A stretch of 64,000 bases of DNA from Rhodopseudomonas palustris (GCF_003031265.1 NZ_CP019966.1:310001-374000), one strand, 5' to 3'; counted from the stretch's first letter, positions 50,809 through 63,060 are shown. The notes: generated by a model not told the origin, from the sequence alone. Made by a program: numbers and translations.

Positions 50809-51522
50809 TCACCCAACCGCCATTTTCTGCAGGTCCACCAGCCGGGCGACGCCCTTTTGCGCCAGCGCCATCAGCTGCAGGAACTCGTCCTGCGAGAACG
50901 GGGTGCGTTCCGCGGTGCCCTGCACTTCGACCAGCCGGCCGTCGCCGGTCATCACGAAGTTGGCGTCGGTCTCGGCCTCGGAATCCTCGGCGTAGTCGAG
51001 GTCCAGCACCGGCGTGCCGTTGTAGATGCCACAGGAGATCGCCGCGACGTTGTCGCGGAGCACCTGGCCCTTGATCATGTTGCGGGCCTTCATCCAGTTC
51101 AGGCAGTCCGCAAGCGCCACCCAGGCGCCGGTAATCGAAGCGGTACGGGTGCCGCCGTCGGCCTGCAGCACGTCGCAGTCGACCGTGATCTGGCGCTCGC
51201 CGAGCGCCTCGAGATCGACAATGGTGCGTAGCGAGCGGCCGATCAGGCGCTGAATCTCCACGGTGCGGCCATTCTGCTTGCCGGCCGAGGCTTCGCGGCG
51301 GGTGCGCTCCAGGGTGGCGCGCGGCAACATACCGTATTCCGCCGTCACCCAGCCGCGGCCCTGGCCTTTCAGCCACGGCGGCAGCCGCTCTTCCAGGGTG
51401 GCGGTCACCAGCACATGGGTGTCGCCGAACTTCACCAGGCAGGAGCCCTCGGCATATTTGACGACGCCGCGTTCCAGCGACACGGCGCGCAATTCGTCGG
51501 GCGCACGGCGGCTCGGCCGCAT
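50809..51522 (-). CDS. rph: Ribonuclease PH
   Basis: Phosphate-dependent 3' exoribonuclease that trims tRNA precursors; 237 residues. The active-site loop is RRPDELR-type ([23 protein letters not shown]). [21 protein letters not shown] carries the tRNA-binding arginines, and [27 protein letters not shown] the phosphate/metal Asp. The start at 51522 (MRPSRRAP) gives the usual N terminus; upstream in-frame ATGs lie in the hrcA promoter region. It is divergent from hrcA. Confidence 0.96.
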   Translation of the reverse strand: MRPSRRAPDELRAVSLERGVVKYAEGSCLVKFGDTHVLVTATLEERLPPWLKGQGRGWVTAEYGMLPRATLERTRREASAGKQNGRTVEIQRLIGRSLRTIVDLEALGERQITVDCDVLQADGGTRTASITGAWVALADCLNWMKARNMIKGQVLRDNVAAISCGIYNGTPVLDLDYAEDSEAETDANFVMTGDGRLVEVQGTAERTPFSQDEFLQLMALAQKGVARLVDLQKMAVG

Positions 51523-51676
51523 GGGGGACCTCCATCTATGGCAGGGGGAAGAACAATGTTGCGGTGCTTTTAGGGGGCCGCAGCCGCAGCGGCAAGGGTT
51601 GCGGGCCAAAGCCATGCGCTCCCCGCTTGTAACCGGGCCGAAGCGACGACAAATTAAGGGGATTACGGAGGACAAT

Positions 51677-52765
51677 TTGGCTCAGCACGACCCGATCGGC
51701 CTGATCGCGCCCAATGCCGGCCTTGCCCAGCTCAACGAGCGCTCGCGGGAGATTTTTCGTCAGATCGTCGAAAGCTATCTCGCGACCGGTGAGCCGGTGG
51801 GCTCCCGCAACATTTCCCGTCTGATTTCCGTCCCGCTGTCGCCGGCCTCGGTGCGCAACGTGATGGCCGATCTCGAACAGCTCGGCCTGATCTACGCCCC
51901 GCACACTTCGGCCGGCCGGCTGCCGACCGAACTCGGCCTGCGGTTCTTCGTCGACGCTCTGATGCAGGTCGGCGACCTGACCGAGCCGGAGCGGCAGTCG
52001 ATCCAGGCGCAGCTTTCGTCAGTGGGGCGGGCCCACACGGTCGAAGCCGCGCTCGGCGAGGCGTTGACGCGGTTGTCGGGCCTGACGCGCGCCGCCGCGG
52101 TGGTGCTGACCGCCAAGGCCAACGTCCGGCTCAAGCACATCGAATTCGTCCGGCTGGAGCCGGAGCGTGCCCTGGTGATCCTGGTGGCCGAAGACGGTCA
52201 GGTCGAGAACCGGGTGCTGACGCTGCCGCCGGGTGTGCCTTCGTCTGCGCTGATCGAGGCGGCCAATTATCTCAACGCGCGGATTCGCGGCCGGACGCTG
52301 GCCGAAGCCCGGCTCGAGCTCGAATCGCTGATGGTTCAGAACAAGGCCGAGCTCGATCAGCTCACCCAGAAGGTCATCGCGGCGGGCATCGCCAGCTGGT
52401 CCGGCGGTGACGGCGAAGACCGGCAGCTGATCGTGCGCGGCCACGCCAATCTGCTCGAAGACCTGCACGCGCTCGATGATCTGGAGCGGGTGCGGCTGCT
52501 GTTCGATGACCTCGAGACCAAGCGTGGGGTGATCGATCTGCTCGGCCGCGCCGAAAGCGCCGACGGCGTACGGATATTCATCGGCTCGGAAAACAAGCTG
52601 TTCTCGCTGTCGGGCTCGTCCACCATCATCGCGCCCTATAGCGACGGCGCCGGCCACATCGTCGGGGTGCTCGGCGTGATCGGCCCGACACGGCTGAACT
52701 ATGCGCGGGTGATCCCGATGGTCGATTACACCGCGCGGATCGTCAGCCGGATGCTCGGCGGCTGA
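51677..52765 (+). CDS. hrcA: Heat-inducible repressor HrcA
   Basis: 362-residue repressor that binds CIRCE operators of chaperone genes and needs GroEL to fold. N-terminal winged helix ([28 protein letters not shown]) and [28 protein letters not shown], plus the IDD/GAF-like core ending in [21 protein letters not shown]. The start is a TTG at 51677, marked by GGAGG 4 nt upstream and by the family N terminus [14 protein letters not shown]. No ATG fits, since the long in-frame reading from 51263 is shadow. Confidence 0.95.
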   Translation: MAQHDPIGLIAPNAGLAQLNERSREIFRQIVESYLATGEPVGSRNISRLISVPLSPASVRNVMADLEQLGLIYAPHTSAGRLPTELGLRFFVDALMQVGDLTEPERQSIQAQLSSVGRAHTVEAALGEALTRLSGLTRAAAVVLTAKANVRLKHIEFVRLEPERALVILVAEDGQVENRVLTLPPGVPSSALIEAANYLNARIRGRTLAEARLELESLMVQNKAELDQLTQKVIAAGIASWSGGDGEDRQLIVRGHANLLEDLHALDDLERVRLLFDDLETKRGVIDLLGRAESADGVRIFIGSENKLFSLSGSSTIIAPYSDGAGHIVGVLGVIGPTRLNYARVIPMVDYTARIVSRMLGG

Positions 52766-52855
52766 TTTTCCGAAACTTGATTTTCGCGCCGCAAACCACG
52801 ATATCCCGGCCAGCTCTCCCGTAACGATCCAGAGATTTTTCAAGAAGGTAGCGTG

Positions 52856-53479
52856 ATGACCGAGACTGATGGACAGAAGGACAACAACCAGGACACGGCG
52901 CAGGCCGCCGCCGATCCGGTCGTTTCCAAGCCGTACATCATGCCGGACGACCCGGAAGAAGGATCGAACGAGGCACTGGTGCGTGAGGCTGCGGACGCGC
53001 GCGACAAGATGCTGCGGACGCTCGCCGAAATGGAGAATCTGCGGAAGCGGACCCAGAAGGAAGTCGCCGACGCGCGCACCTATGGGGTGACCTCGTTCGC
53101 GCGCGACGTGCTCGATATCGCCGACAATCTGCAGCGCGCGCTCGACGCGGTGCCGGCCGACGCCCGCGCCAATGCCGAGCCGGGTCTGAAGGCGCTGATC
53201 GAGGGCGTCGAGCTGACCGAGCGCTCGCTGCTCAATGCGCTGGAAAAGAACGGCGTCAAGAAGTTCGACCCGAAGGGCCAGAAGTTCGATCCGAACTTCC
53301 AGCAGGCAATGTACGAAGTGCCGGATCCGTCGGTGCCGGCCGGCACCGTGGTGCAGGTGGTTCAGGCCGGCTTCACGATCGGTGACCGTGTGTTGCGTCC
53401 GGCGCTGGTCGGTGTCGCCAAGGGCGGCGCCAAGGCGGCGCCGAGCGACGGCGGCAGCGAGACCGGCAGCGTCAACTGA
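52856..53479 (+). CDS. grpE: Nucleotide exchange factor GrpE
   Basis: 207-residue exchange factor for DnaK. A disordered acidic N terminus leads into the long coiled-coil helix ([37 protein letters not shown]), then the C-terminal beta wing ending [16 protein letters not shown] at 52856 follows an in-frame GTG by one codon; either works. It follows hrcA by 90 nt. A strong terminator ends it. Confidence 0.95.
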   Translation: MTETDGQKDNNQDTAQAAADPVVSKPYIMPDDPEEGSNEALVREAADARDKMLRTLAEMENLRKRTQKEVADARTYGVTSFARDVLDIADNLQRALDAVPADARANAEPGLKALIEGVELTERSLLNALEKNGVKKFDPKGQKFDPNFQQAMYEVPDPSVPAGTVVQVVQAGFTIGDRVLRPALVGVAKGGAKAAPSDGGSETGSVN

Positions 53480-53547
53480 GGCGAGCTGCGGCTTCGGCGC
53501 GAGCCGGAGCCGCGCCGCCTATCAGCCTCAACGTTGTTCTGAGAGTT

Positions 53548-53578
53548 AAAAACGACGCGCCGCCTGCGCGTCGTTTTT
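53548..53578. terminator. Strong bidirectional terminator after grpE
   Basis: Perfect 13-bp stem AAAAACGACGCGC / GCGCGTCGTTTTT (53548-53560, 53566-53578) with a 5-base loop and T tracts on both strands. It serves grpE (plus) and the convergent periplasmic-protein gene (minus, stop at 53586). Confidence 0.92.
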
Positions 53579-53585
53579 CATTTGA

Positions 53586-54527
53586 TCAGCGCGGCTGCAG
53601 ACCGTCGCGCACTTTGCGGAAGCGCGGAAACGCGGTTTCCCATTGCTCTTTCGGCGACGAGCCGATCACCCGCATCGCCACATTGGCGCTGCCGAAGCGC
53701 AGCCACTGCACCACGGTCACCGGCGTATTGTCCTTGCCGCTGACGCCGGTGACCCGGGTCTCGAATCCGGGCGCGCCGTCGATCCGGATCGGCTCCGACA
53801 TCGTGATCTTGCTCTCGCGCAGGCCGGGGATCGCTTCGGCCGCCTGCTGGGCGAACCGGGCGCGGTCGTCGGTCTTCTCCGGCACCGAGCCGATCAGGCC
53901 GAGAACCATGAACGGACCGGTCTCGACCGCCTCTTCGTTGCCGTCGGTCAGCAGCAATGCAGCGCCGGGGGCCAACGTCCGCACCGTCTTGAAGTCGCCG
54001 AGCTCGCGGATCTTGAACGGCATCTGCGCGACCTGCTCGTCGATCGGCACCTGCTGCCGCACCGACACCGACGACAGCATCTTTTTGACGGCCTCGTCCG
54101 AGTAGGTCTTCGCCTCGGTGGCCGGCACCTGGACGGCGACGTAGCCGGAAAACAGCTTGCTGCCGGGCACGATCAGCGAATAGCGGCGGACCTTGTCGGG
54201 CCCCACCACGGCGTCTTCGGCGGTGAAATAGCCGTTGCCGGCGGCGGTCTCGATCTTCTCCGGCTTGACGTTGCCGAGCGAGCCTTCGGGCGCGGCTTTG
54301 AAGGCCGCGTCGATCTGATCGAACGCCGGCCCCGGCAGCTCGGAGACCAGCACCTTGACGCTCTGGTCCGCGGACTCAAAGCCCAGGAAGGCGGTGGACT
54401 GGTTCAGCCCCGGCATCGGCACGATGCCGACCCGGATGCCGCGTGGGTAAACCGCATCGGCGGCGACCGCGTTGGTCGCGGCGGCCGACAGCAGGGCAAT
54501 CGCAAACAAGCGCGCTATCTGTCTCAT
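53586..54527 (-). CDS. Uncharacterised periplasmic protein
   Basis: 313-residue exported protein with a clear signal peptide (QIARLFAIALLSAAATNAVA, cleavage near ADA). The remainder is beta-rich with no cysteine-based or catalytic motif that I recognise; segments such as VGIVPMPGLNQSTAFLGFESAD and GAPGFETRVTG suggest a lipid- or ligand-binding sheet fold. The start at 54527 (MRQIARLF) is fixed by the signal peptide. It lies between grpE and dnaK but on the opposite strand, so it is not in the chaperone unit. Confidence 0.75.
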   Translation of the reverse strand: MRQIARLFAIALLSAAATNAVAADAVYPRGIRVGIVPMPGLNQSTAFLGFESADQSVKVLVSELPGPAFDQIDAAFKAAPEGSLGNVKPEKIETAAGNGYFTAEDAVVGPDKVRRYSLIVPGSKLFSGYVAVQVPATEAKTYSDEAVKKMLSSVSVRQQVPIDEQVAQMPFKIRELGDFKTVRTLAPGAALLLTDGNEEAVETGPFMVLGLIGSVPEKTDDRARFAQQAAEAIPGLRESKITMSEPIRIDGAPGFETRVTGVSGKDNTPVTVVQWLRFGSANVAMRVIGSSPKEQWETAFPRFRKVRDGLQPR

Positions 54528-54861
54528 GGCGAGTTGTCCTGGGGCTGCATTGAGGCCGTTGTTTGGTCGGGTTCGACCGGGTTTGGTGCTGCAAATCGGA
54601 CGGCCGGCGACCGCGATGATGCGCTGCGCGCGCCGGCCCGGCAAGCCGCGCCGCAGCGCGCTATGCAGGCGGTTCGTAACGATTCGTAAAGCCCATGTTT
54701 TCGTGATCGAAACGCCGCCACGGTCCTTGCGGACCCGACCCCCCCTCCTATATCAGGCTCACCGCCGCCAAATCGCGAGCAAGTGAATTTTCTTAGGGGG
54801 TTTGGACCGGTGCGCCGTCAGGGCCCGTCCAACTCGCCGCAAAAAGAAGGATGTGAACACC
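54528..54861. other. 334-nt divergent gap with dnaK promoter
   Basis: Between the periplasmic-protein gene (minus) and dnaK (plus). Contains the RpoH-type promoter at 54726-54756 and a roughly 100-nt dnaK leader. No CIRCE inverted repeat (TTAGCACTC-N9-GAGTGCTAA) is present. No other feature is clear. Confidence 0.6.
54726..54756 (+). promoter_or_regulatory. RpoH (sigma-32) promoter of dnaK
   Basis: CTTG (54726-54729), 17-nt spacer, CCTATATCAG (54747-54756). This fits every position of the alphaproteobacterial heat-shock consensus CTTG-N16-18-CYTATNTNNG. Transcription would begin about 100 nt before the dnaK ATG. Confidence 0.85.
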
Positions 54862-56757
<1,896 letters not shown>

Positions 56758-56793
56758 GTCACCTCCGACGGAGACTACGCGACGTGGACCATG

Positions 56794-56834
56794 CCCCCAT
56801 CTGAGGAACGCCATCCGCGGTCATCAGGTGGGGG
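56794..56834 (+). terminator. Hairpin between dnaK and dnaJ
   Basis: CCCCCATCTGA (56794-56804) pairs with TCAGGTGGGGG (56824-56834), 11 pairs including one U-G, loop of 19 nt, followed by TTGTCTTG. Looks like a partial terminator that would lower dnaJ relative to dnaK, or an RNA-stability element. Confidence 0.6.
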
Positions 56835-56973
56835 TTGTCTTGTAAGGCGTATCGATCCCGTTTCGGGATTGGGCGCCGGCCGTGGCGGACGCTCCCTCGG
56901 AACGGTTCTTTCACCGGCATGAAAGCTGCACGCACCCGGAGCCAAACGGGTCGAATTCCAGCAGGTTTGACGG

Positions 56974-58113
56974 ATGTCCACTACCAAGCGTTGCTACTAC
57001 GAAACCCTCGAAGTCGAGCGCAACGCCGACGACTCGACGCTGAAGAGCGCCTTCCGCAAGCTCGCGATGAAATGGCACCCGGACCGCAATCCGGGCGACC
57101 CGCAGTGCGAGATCAAGTTCAAAGAGATCAACGAAGCCTACGAAGTCCTCAAGGATGGCGATAAGCGCGCCGCCTACGACCGCTACGGCCACGCCGCGTT
57201 CGAGCAGGGCGGCTTCGGCGGCGGCGCCGGGTTCGGCGCGGGCTTTGCCTCGTCGTTCTCCGACATCTTCGAAGATCTGTTCGGCATGGCGGCGCAGCGC
57301 GGGCGCGGCACCGGCCGCGAGCGTGGCGCCGACCTGCGCTACAACATGGAAATTACCCTGGAGGACGCCTTCAAGGGCAAGACCGCGCAGATCGAAATTC
57401 CGGTCTCGGTCACCTGCGAAGCGTGCTCCGGCACCGGCGCCAAGGCCGGCACCAAGCCGAAGACCTGTTCGACCTGCGGCGGCGCCGGCCGCGTCCGTCA
57501 GGCCCAGGGCTTCTTCACGCTGGAGCGGACCTGCCCGAGTTGCCAGGGCCGCGGCCAGACCATCGAAGACCCCTGCCCGTCCTGCACCGGCTCCGGCCGC
57601 GTCACCAAGGAGCGGACGTTGTCGGTCAACATTCCGCAGGGCGTCGAAGACGGCACCCGGATCCGGCTGGCCGGTGAAGGCGAAGCCGGTCTGCGCGGCG
57701 GACCGCCTGGTGACCTCTATATCTTCCTGTCGCTGGCCAACCACGCCATCTTCCAGCGCGACGGCGCCGACCTGCATTGCCGCGTGCCGATCTCGATGGT
57801 GACCGCAGCACTTGGCGGCGAATTCGAAGTGCCGACGATCGATCGTGGTAAGACCAAGGTCAAAGTCCCGTCGGGCACGCAGACCGGTCGCCGATTCCGC
57901 ATCGCCGGCAAGGGCATGCCAGTGCTGCGCTCGCGGCAGGTCGGCGACATGTATGTCCAGGTGGTCGTCGAAACGCCACAGAACCTCACCAAGAAGCAGC
58001 AGGAACTGCTGGCGGAGTTCGAAAAATTGTCCTCCGGTGAAACCCAGCCCGAGGCCGTGGGTTTCTTCTCGAAGGTCAAAGAATTCTTTGGCTCCCGCGC
58101 GAGCGCTCCCTGA
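56974..58113 (+). CDS. dnaJ: Chaperone DnaJ (Hsp40)
   Basis: 379-residue type I J-protein that stimulates DnaK ATPase. J domain at residues 8-72 with HPD at 35-37. A Gly/Phe-rich region follows, then four zinc repeats ([32 protein letters not shown]) and two C-terminal beta domains. The sequence [35 protein letters not shown] is typical of alphaproteobacteria. All domains are complete. Confidence 0.97.
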   Translation: MSTTKRCYYETLEVERNADDSTLKSAFRKLAMKWHPDRNPGDPQCEIKFKEINEAYEVLKDGDKRAAYDRYGHAAFEQGGFGGGAGFGAGFASSFSDIFEDLFGMAAQRGRGTGRERGADLRYNMEITLEDAFKGKTAQIEIPVSVTCEACSGTGAKAGTKPKTCSTCGGAGRVRQAQGFFTLERTCPSCQGRGQTIEDPCPSCTGSGRVTKERTLSVNIPQGVEDGTRIRLAGEGEAGLRGGPPGDLYIFLSLANHAIFQRDGADLHCRVPISMVTAALGGEFEVPTIDRGKTKVKVPSGTQTGRRFRIAGKGMPVLRSRQVGDMYVQVVVETPQNLTKKQQELLAEFEKLSSGETQPEAVGFFSKVKEFFGSRASAP

Positions 58114-58206
58114 CGGTCGTCTAACTTGACCGGCCTGGGTGTGGCCTATACTTGTTGATGTAACAAAAATTTGACACTGGGCCGCGTTTTCCCGGTTGGT
58201 AGCTGA

Positions 58207-58812
58207 ATGGCTTTGCAGTCGTCCGTTCGCGCGTTCAAGAAGCCACCCCGTCCGCTTGTCGACGAGGTTCGCTTTCTGCGCTCCTGGATTGAGAAGCCGT
58301 TGCACATGGGCGCGGTGATGCCGTCGGGCAAGCTGCTCGCCCGGACCATGGCGCGATACGTCGACATCCAATCCGATGGGCCGGTCGTCGAACTTGGGCC
58401 TGGGACCGGCGCGATTACCAGCGCGCTGGTGGAGCATGGTGTCGACCAGAAACGTCTGGTTCTGCTCGAATTTGATCCCGGCTTCTGCGCGCTGCTGCGC
58501 GAGCGCTTTCCGCTCGCCAAAGTCGTGCAGGGCGATGCTTACCGGCTGCGCGACTCTCTGTGGGACGCGCTCGAGGTCCCGGCAACTGCGGTCGTGTCCG
58601 GTCTGCCGCTGGTGACCAAGCCGATGCTGACGCGGATGAAACTGATCCGCGATGCGTTCACGCTGCTCGAACCCGGCGCGCCGTTCGTGCAATTCACCTA
58701 TTCGGTGGCCCCTCCGATCCCGAAGTCGCTGCCCGGCGTGTCGACCGAGGGCTCCGAGCGGATCTGGATGAACGTTCCGCCCGCCCGTGTCTGGGTTTAC
58801 CGCAAGCGCTGA
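58207..58812 (+). CDS. pmtA: Phosphatidylethanolamine N-methyltransferase PmtA
   Basis: 201-residue SAM-dependent enzyme that methylates phosphatidylethanolamine toward phosphatidylcholine. It begins with a basic amphipathic stretch (VRAFKKPPRPLVDEVRFLRSWIEKPLHMGAVMPSG), has the SAM loop VVELGPGTGAITSAL and the acidic VLLEFDPGF, then VVSGLPLVTKP. This resembles the Rhodobacter/Bradyrhizobium PmtA group. A Bradyrhizobium-type organism may have several such enzymes. It lies 93 nt after dnaJ. Confidence 0.85.
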   Translation: MALQSSVRAFKKPPRPLVDEVRFLRSWIEKPLHMGAVMPSGKLLARTMARYVDIQSDGPVVELGPGTGAITSALVEHGVDQKRLVLLEFDPGFCALLRERFPLAKVVQGDAYRLRDSLWDALEVPATAVVSGLPLVTKPMLTRMKLIRDAFTLLEPGAPFVQFTYSVAPPIPKSLPGVSTEGSERIWMNVPPARVWVYRKR

Positions 58813-58919
58813 CGCGCCGCCGGTTCAAAGCTCCGACTTCTCTGATTTGCTGACAGCACTTGGTTCGCGATCACCCCGCCCGCCCTTGATCGCGGCGGCG
58901 CGCTGGGGGATACCGGGCC

Positions 58920-59501
58920 ATGTCCGCGGTCAAGATCCTGATCATTCCCGGTTCGCTGCGCACCGGCTCGCACAATGTGCGGCTGGCGGCCGCTGCCGCG
59001 CATGAATTCGCCCGGGCCGATATCGACACCACCTGGCTGTCGCTCGCCGACTATCAGCTGCCGATCTACGACGCCGACTTCGAGGCGAAATCCGGCGTGC
59101 CGAAGAACGCCGTTGGCCTGAAGCGGATGATCGGCGCGCACCATGGCGTGCTGATCGTCAGTCCCGAATACAATTCGGCGCCGCCGCCGCTGCTCAAAAA
59201 CGCGATCGACTGGGTGTCGCGGGTCGAGGATCCGCATGAGACCCAGGGGCAGGTGTTTCGCGACCGCGCCTTTGCGCTCGCCGCAGCCTCCGAAGGCAAG
59301 CTCGGTGGTGCGCGCTGCCTCGCCGCGTTGCGGCTGATCCTGTCCGGCTGCAGGGCCCCCGTCATTCCCAATCAGCTCACGCTGTCGTTCGCCCACGAGG
59401 CTTATGACGACAACGACCGGCTCAAGCACCCGGCCGACATCGCCGCCCTGCAAGCGATGGTGCGGCAACTGATCGATTTCGCCCAGCAGATGATGAGGTA
59501 A
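58920..59501 (+). CDS. NAD(P)H-dependent FMN reductase
   Basis: 193-residue flavodoxin-fold protein of the NADPH-dependent FMN reductase/azoreductase family. The FMN phosphate loop is [15 protein letters not shown] near the N terminus, and the isoalloxazine loop is [18 protein letters not shown]. The physiological electron acceptor is not evident. It ends 7 nt before pyrF. Confidence 0.85.
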   Translation: MSAVKILIIPGSLRTGSHNVRLAAAAAHEFARADIDTTWLSLADYQLPIYDADFEAKSGVPKNAVGLKRMIGAHHGVLIVSPEYNSAPPPLLKNAIDWVSRVEDPHETQGQVFRDRAFALAAASEGKLGGARCLAALRLILSGCRAPVIPNQLTLSFAHEAYDDNDRLKHPADIAALQAMVRQLIDFAQQMMR

Positions 59502-59508
59502 CGAGTTC

Positions 59509-60222
59509 ATGGCGCCAGCCGACACCCCTGACCGCGACCGGCTGATCGTCGCGCTCGATCTGCCCGATATTCGTGTCGCGGAAGCGATGGTCGACCGGCT
59601 CGGCGACAGCGTCGGCTTCTACAAGATCGGCTATCAGCTCGCTTATGCGGGCGGACTGCCGCTGGCCCGCGCGCTGGTCGGCGCCGGCAAGAAGGTGTTC
59701 GTCGACCTCAAGTTGCACGACATCGGCAACACCGTTGCGCGCGGCGTCGAAAGTCTGAGCCATCTCGGCGCCAGCTTCCTCACAGTCCATGCCTATCCGC
59801 AGACCATGAAGGCCGCGGTCGAGGCTCGCGGCTCCTCCAAGGTGAAGATCCTCGCCGTCACCGTGCTGACGTCGTACGACGACCGCGATCTGGCGGACGC
59901 CGGCTATCGGTTCGGCGTGCGCGATCTGGTCGAAGCCCGCGCCCGCCAGGCGCAGGCGATCGGCGTCGACGGTCTGGTCTGTTCACCGGAAGAAGCCGCG
60001 CATCTGCGCGGCATCGTCGGACCCGAGATGGATCTGGTGACGCCGGGCATTCGCCCCGCAGGCGCAGCGGCCGGCGATCAGAAGCGGATCATGACGCCTG
60101 CTAAGGCGATCGCTGCCGGCGCCAGCTATCTGGTGGTCGGCCGGCCGGTGCTGGACGCGCCCGATCCCAAGGCCGCTGCCGATGCGATCGTCGCCGAGAT
60201 CGCCGCCGCACGCGGATCATAA
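59509..60222 (+). CDS. pyrF: Orotidine 5'-phosphate decarboxylase
   Basis: Last step of UMP synthesis, 237 residues. TIM-barrel with [21 protein letters not shown], the catalytic KLHDIGNTV motif (Lys-Asp-x-Lys charged network: VDLKLHD), and the phosphate-binding [10 protein letters not shown] plus [14 protein letters not shown]. The start at 59509 ([15 protein letters not shown]) gives the normal N terminus. A DUF1330 gene follows after 24 nt. Confidence 0.95.
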   Translation: MAPADTPDRDRLIVALDLPDIRVAEAMVDRLGDSVGFYKIGYQLAYAGGLPLARALVGAGKKVFVDLKLHDIGNTVARGVESLSHLGASFLTVHAYPQTMKAAVEARGSSKVKILAVTVLTSYDDRDLADAGYRFGVRDLVEARARQAQAIGVDGLVCSPEEAAHLRGIVGPEMDLVTPGIRPAGAAAGDQKRIMTPAKAIAAGASYLVVGRPVLDAPDPKAAADAIVAEIAAARGS

Positions 60223-60246
60223 CAAACAACAACGGAGAGTTTTGAG

Positions 60247-60555
60247 ATGCCCAAGGGCTACTGGGTGGCGCGGATGGACGTGCACGACCTCGACGGCTAC
60301 AAGCGCGACTACGTCGCCCATAACGGCGCGGTGTTCGCCAAATACGGCGCCAAATTTCTGGTGCGCGGCGGCACGTTCGAGGCCAATGAAGGGCCGGCGC
60401 GATCGCGCAACGTGGTGATCGAATTCAAGGACTACGAGACGGCGCTCGCCTGCTACCACTCGCCGGAGTATCAGGCGCTGATCAAGGCGCGCTCGCCGTT
60501 CTCGCAGGGCGAACTGGTCATCATCGAGGGTTATGACGGGCCGCAGCCGTCCTAA
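60247..60555 (+). CDS. DUF1330 protein
   Basis: 102-residue protein of the DUF1330 (dimeric alpha/beta barrel) family: [40 protein letters not shown], then [27 protein letters not shown]. The fold is that of small oxygenase-like or ligand-binding barrels; no activity is known. It probably shares the pyrF transcript. Confidence 0.85.
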   Translation: MPKGYWVARMDVHDLDGYKRDYVAHNGAVFAKYGAKFLVRGGTFEANEGPARSRNVVIEFKDYETALACYHSPEYQALIKARSPFSQGELVIIEGYDGPQPS

Positions 60556-60649
60556 CGTCGAGACGAAACGCCGCCGCCCCAGCGCTCGGTCAGTTGCCGG
60601 ACGCGGGGCCGGCGGCTATACCGCGGCATTGAAAAAGGATGCTCAGCCG

Positions 60650-61465
60650 ATGTCCGATATGCGCCTGATCGTTGCCGGAGCCGGTGGCCGCATGGGCCGG
60701 GCGCTGACCCGCGCCATTAGCGAGACCGAGGGCGTGGTGCTGACGGGCGCTCTGGAGTCGCCGAATTCCGAGCTGCTCGGCAAGGATGCCGGCACCCTCG
60801 CCGGCCTGTCCGCCAACGGTGTGCTGCTGTCGGCCGACCTGTGGTCGCTGTCGGCGAATGCCGACGGCATTGTCGATTTCACCGTGCCGCAGGCCACCAT
60901 CGCCAATGTGGCGATCGCGGCGCAGCGCGGCATCGCCCACATCATCGGCACCACCGGACTGTCGGCCTCTGATAATGCGGTGATCCAGAGCGTCACCAAT
61001 CGCGCCGTGGTGGTGAAGTCCGGCAATATGAGCCTCGGCGTCAATCTGCTGGCGGCGATCGCCAAGCGCGTCGCGCAGTCGCTCGACGACAGCTTCGACA
61101 TCGAGATCGTCGAGATGCATCACCGCGCCAAGGTCGATGCGCCGTCCGGCACGGCGCTGCTGCTCGGTGAAGCGGTGGCGGCCGGCCGCAAGATCGATCT
61201 CGCGACCCATTCGGCTCGCGGCCGCGACGGCCTCACCGGCGCCCGCAAGCCCGGCGATATCGGCTTTGCGTCACTGCGCGGCGGCACCGTCACCGGCGAT
61301 CATACGGTGATCTTCGCCGGCGCCTCGGAGCGGATCGAACTCACCCACAAGGCCGAAGATCGCATGATCTTCGCCCACGGCGCGCTGACGGCAGCACGCT
61401 GGGCCAAGGACAAGAAGCCAGGCTTGTACTCGATGGCCGACGTGCTCGGCCTCGGCGACATCTGA
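60650..61465 (+). CDS. dapB: 4-Hydroxy-tetrahydrodipicolinate reductase
   Basis: Second DAP-pathway enzyme toward lysine and peptidoglycan; 271 residues. N-terminal nucleotide loop [23 protein letters not shown], the hinge GTTGLS, and the substrate motif [19 protein letters not shown] with catalytic His. The start at 60650 (MSDMRLIV) is chosen; the ATG at 60659 is possible. The upstream in-frame extension overlaps the DUF1330 gene. Confidence 0.96.
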   Translation: MSDMRLIVAGAGGRMGRALTRAISETEGVVLTGALESPNSELLGKDAGTLAGLSANGVLLSADLWSLSANADGIVDFTVPQATIANVAIAAQRGIAHIIGTTGLSASDNAVIQSVTNRAVVVKSGNMSLGVNLLAAIAKRVAQSLDDSFDIEIVEMHHRAKVDAPSGTALLLGEAVAAGRKIDLATHSARGRDGLTGARKPGDIGFASLRGGTVTGDHTVIFAGASERIELTHKAEDRMIFAHGALTAARWAKDKKPGLYSMADVLGLGDI

Positions 61466-61496
61466 AGTCCGCGTCGATTAGTTGAGCGTTTACTGA

Positions 61497-61516
61497 GGCG
61501 GGCCGTTCGGCCCGCC
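61497..61516. terminator. Hairpin between dapB and gpmI
   Basis: GGCGGGCC / GGCCCGCC with GTTC loop in the 80-nt convergent gap. No long T run on either side; possible shared terminator. Confidence 0.55.
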
Positions 61517-61545
61517 CCTCGCAGCGCTGCTGCGCTCGATCAATC

Positions 61546-63060
61546 CTAGCCGATCAGCGATTTGCCGGTCATCTCGGCCGGCTGCGGCAATTCCATCAGC
61601 TTCAGCAGGGTCGGGGCGAGGTCGGAGAGCTGGCCGTCGCTCAGGGGGCCGTTGTCGCCGACCAGCAGTACCGGCACCGGATTGGTGGTGTGCGCGGTGT
61701 GCGGGCCGCCGGTTTCCGGATCGCGCATCATCTCGCAATTGCCGTGGTCGGCCGTGACCAGCAGCGCACCGCCGGCCTTGCGGATCGCCGCGACGATATG
61801 GCCGAGCTGGGTGTCGACGGTCTCGACCGCCTTGATCGCCGCCGGCAGGCTGCCAGTGTGGCCGACCATGTCCGGATTGGCGAAGTTGAGGACGATCAGG
61901 TCGTACTTGCCGGACTCGATCGCGGCGACGGCCTTGTCGCCGAGCTCCGGCGCCGACATTTCCGGCTGCAGATCGTAGGTTGCGACCTTCGGCGACGGCA
62001 CCATGATCCGATCTTCGCCCGGATAAGGCACTTCCTCGCCGCCATTCAGGAAGTAAGTGACGTGCGGATATTTCTCCGTCTCCGCCATCCGGAGCTGATG
62101 CAGGCCGGCGTCGGCGACCACCTGGCCGAGGCCGTTCACCAGGCTTTGCGGCGGGAAGATCGTACCCATCAGCGCATCAAGTGCGGTCGAGTACTGCGTC
62201 ATGCCGACGGCGGCCGCGATCTTCTTCACCTGTTTGCGCTGGAAGCCGGCGAAAGCGGGATCGAGCAAGGCGGCAAGGATCTCGCGCACCCGGTCGGCGC
62301 GGAAGTTGAAGCACAGCACGCCGTCGCCATCGCGCATGCCCTGATAGTCACCGACGACGGCGGGCACGATGAACTCGTCGTTCACCCCGGCCGCATAGCC
62401 GTCGGCGATCACCGCGTCGGCGTTAGCAAATCGCGGCCCGTCAGCATCGGCGATCACCCCATAGGCCTTGGACACCCGCTCCCAGCGGTTGTCGCGGTCC
62501 ATCGCATAATAGCGGCCGCTGACGGTCGCGATCGGCACATTCGGCGGCAGGTCGGCGCGCAGCCGGGCGATATCGTCGACCGCGGACTTCGGCGGTGTAT
62601 CGCGGCCGTCGGTGAAGGCATGCAGCACCGTCGGTACGCCGGCCTTGGTCAGGATCCGGGCCAGGGCGCAGGCGTGGTCCTGGTGCGAATGCACGCCGCC
62701 GGGCGAGACGAGGCCCATCAGATGGCAGGTGCCGCCGCTGGCGCGCAATTTTTCGATGAACGTCACCAGACCCGGCGCCCGCTCGATCTCGCCGCTGGCG
62801 ATGGCGTCGCTGATCCGCGGCAGATCCTGCATCACCACGCGGCCGGCGCCGATGTTGAGATGACCGACCTCGGAGTTGCCCATCTGGCCGTTCGGCAGTC
62901 CGACCGATTTGCCGGAGGTGCGCAGAAACGCGTGCGGGCCGTTGGTCCAGAGCGCGTCGAAGGTCGGCGTCTTGGCCTGCAGCACGGCGTTGTCCGCCGG
63001 GTCCTCGCGCCACCCCCAGCCATCGAGAATCACGAGCATCACGGGGCGGCGGGACTGCAT
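61546..63060 (-). CDS. gpmI: Cofactor-independent phosphoglycerate mutase
   Basis: Mn-dependent glycolytic mutase, 504 residues. N-terminal VMLVILDGWGWRED, the catalytic Ser in PNGQMGNSEVGHLNIGAGRVV, the inserted phosphotransfer domain (VHSHQDH, AFTDGRDTPP, DRDNRWERV), and the metal-binding C terminus TADHGNCEMM and HTTNPVP. The start at 63060 (MQSRRPVML) follows the family; the ATG at 63105 adds a poor leader. It converges on dapB. Confidence 0.95.
   Translation of the reverse strand: MQSRRPVMLVILDGWGWREDPADNAVLQAKTPTFDALWTNGPHAFLRTSGKSVGLPNGQMGNSEVGHLNIGAGRVVMQDLPRISDAIASGEIERAPGLVTFIEKLRASGGTCHLMGLVSPGGVHSHQDHACALARILTKAGVPTVLHAFTDGRDTPPKSAVDDIARLRADLPPNVPIATVSGRYYAMDRDNRWERVSKAYGVIADADGPRFANADAVIADGYAAGVNDEFIVPAVVGDYQGMRDGDGVLCFNFRADRVREILAALLDPAFAGFQRKQVKKIAAAVGMTQYSTALDALMGTIFPPQSLVNGLGQVVADAGLHQLRMAETEKYPHVTYFLNGGEEVPYPGEDRIMVPSPKVATYDLQPEMSAPELGDKAVAAIESGKYDLIVLNFANPDMVGHTGSLPAAIKAVETVDTQLGHIVAAIRKAGGALLVTADHGNCEMMRDPETGGPHTAHTTNPVPVLLVGDNGPLSDGQLSDLAPTLLKLMELPQPAEMTGKSLIG

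Noticed and set aside
51523..51676. CIRCE operator before hrcA
   Set aside because: No TTAGCACTC-N9-GAGTGCTAA or close variant is present in the rph-hrcA gap.
52776..52809. RpoH-type promoter before grpE
   Set aside because: A CTTG is followed by ATATC but the spacing is about 20 nt and the second half matches poorly.
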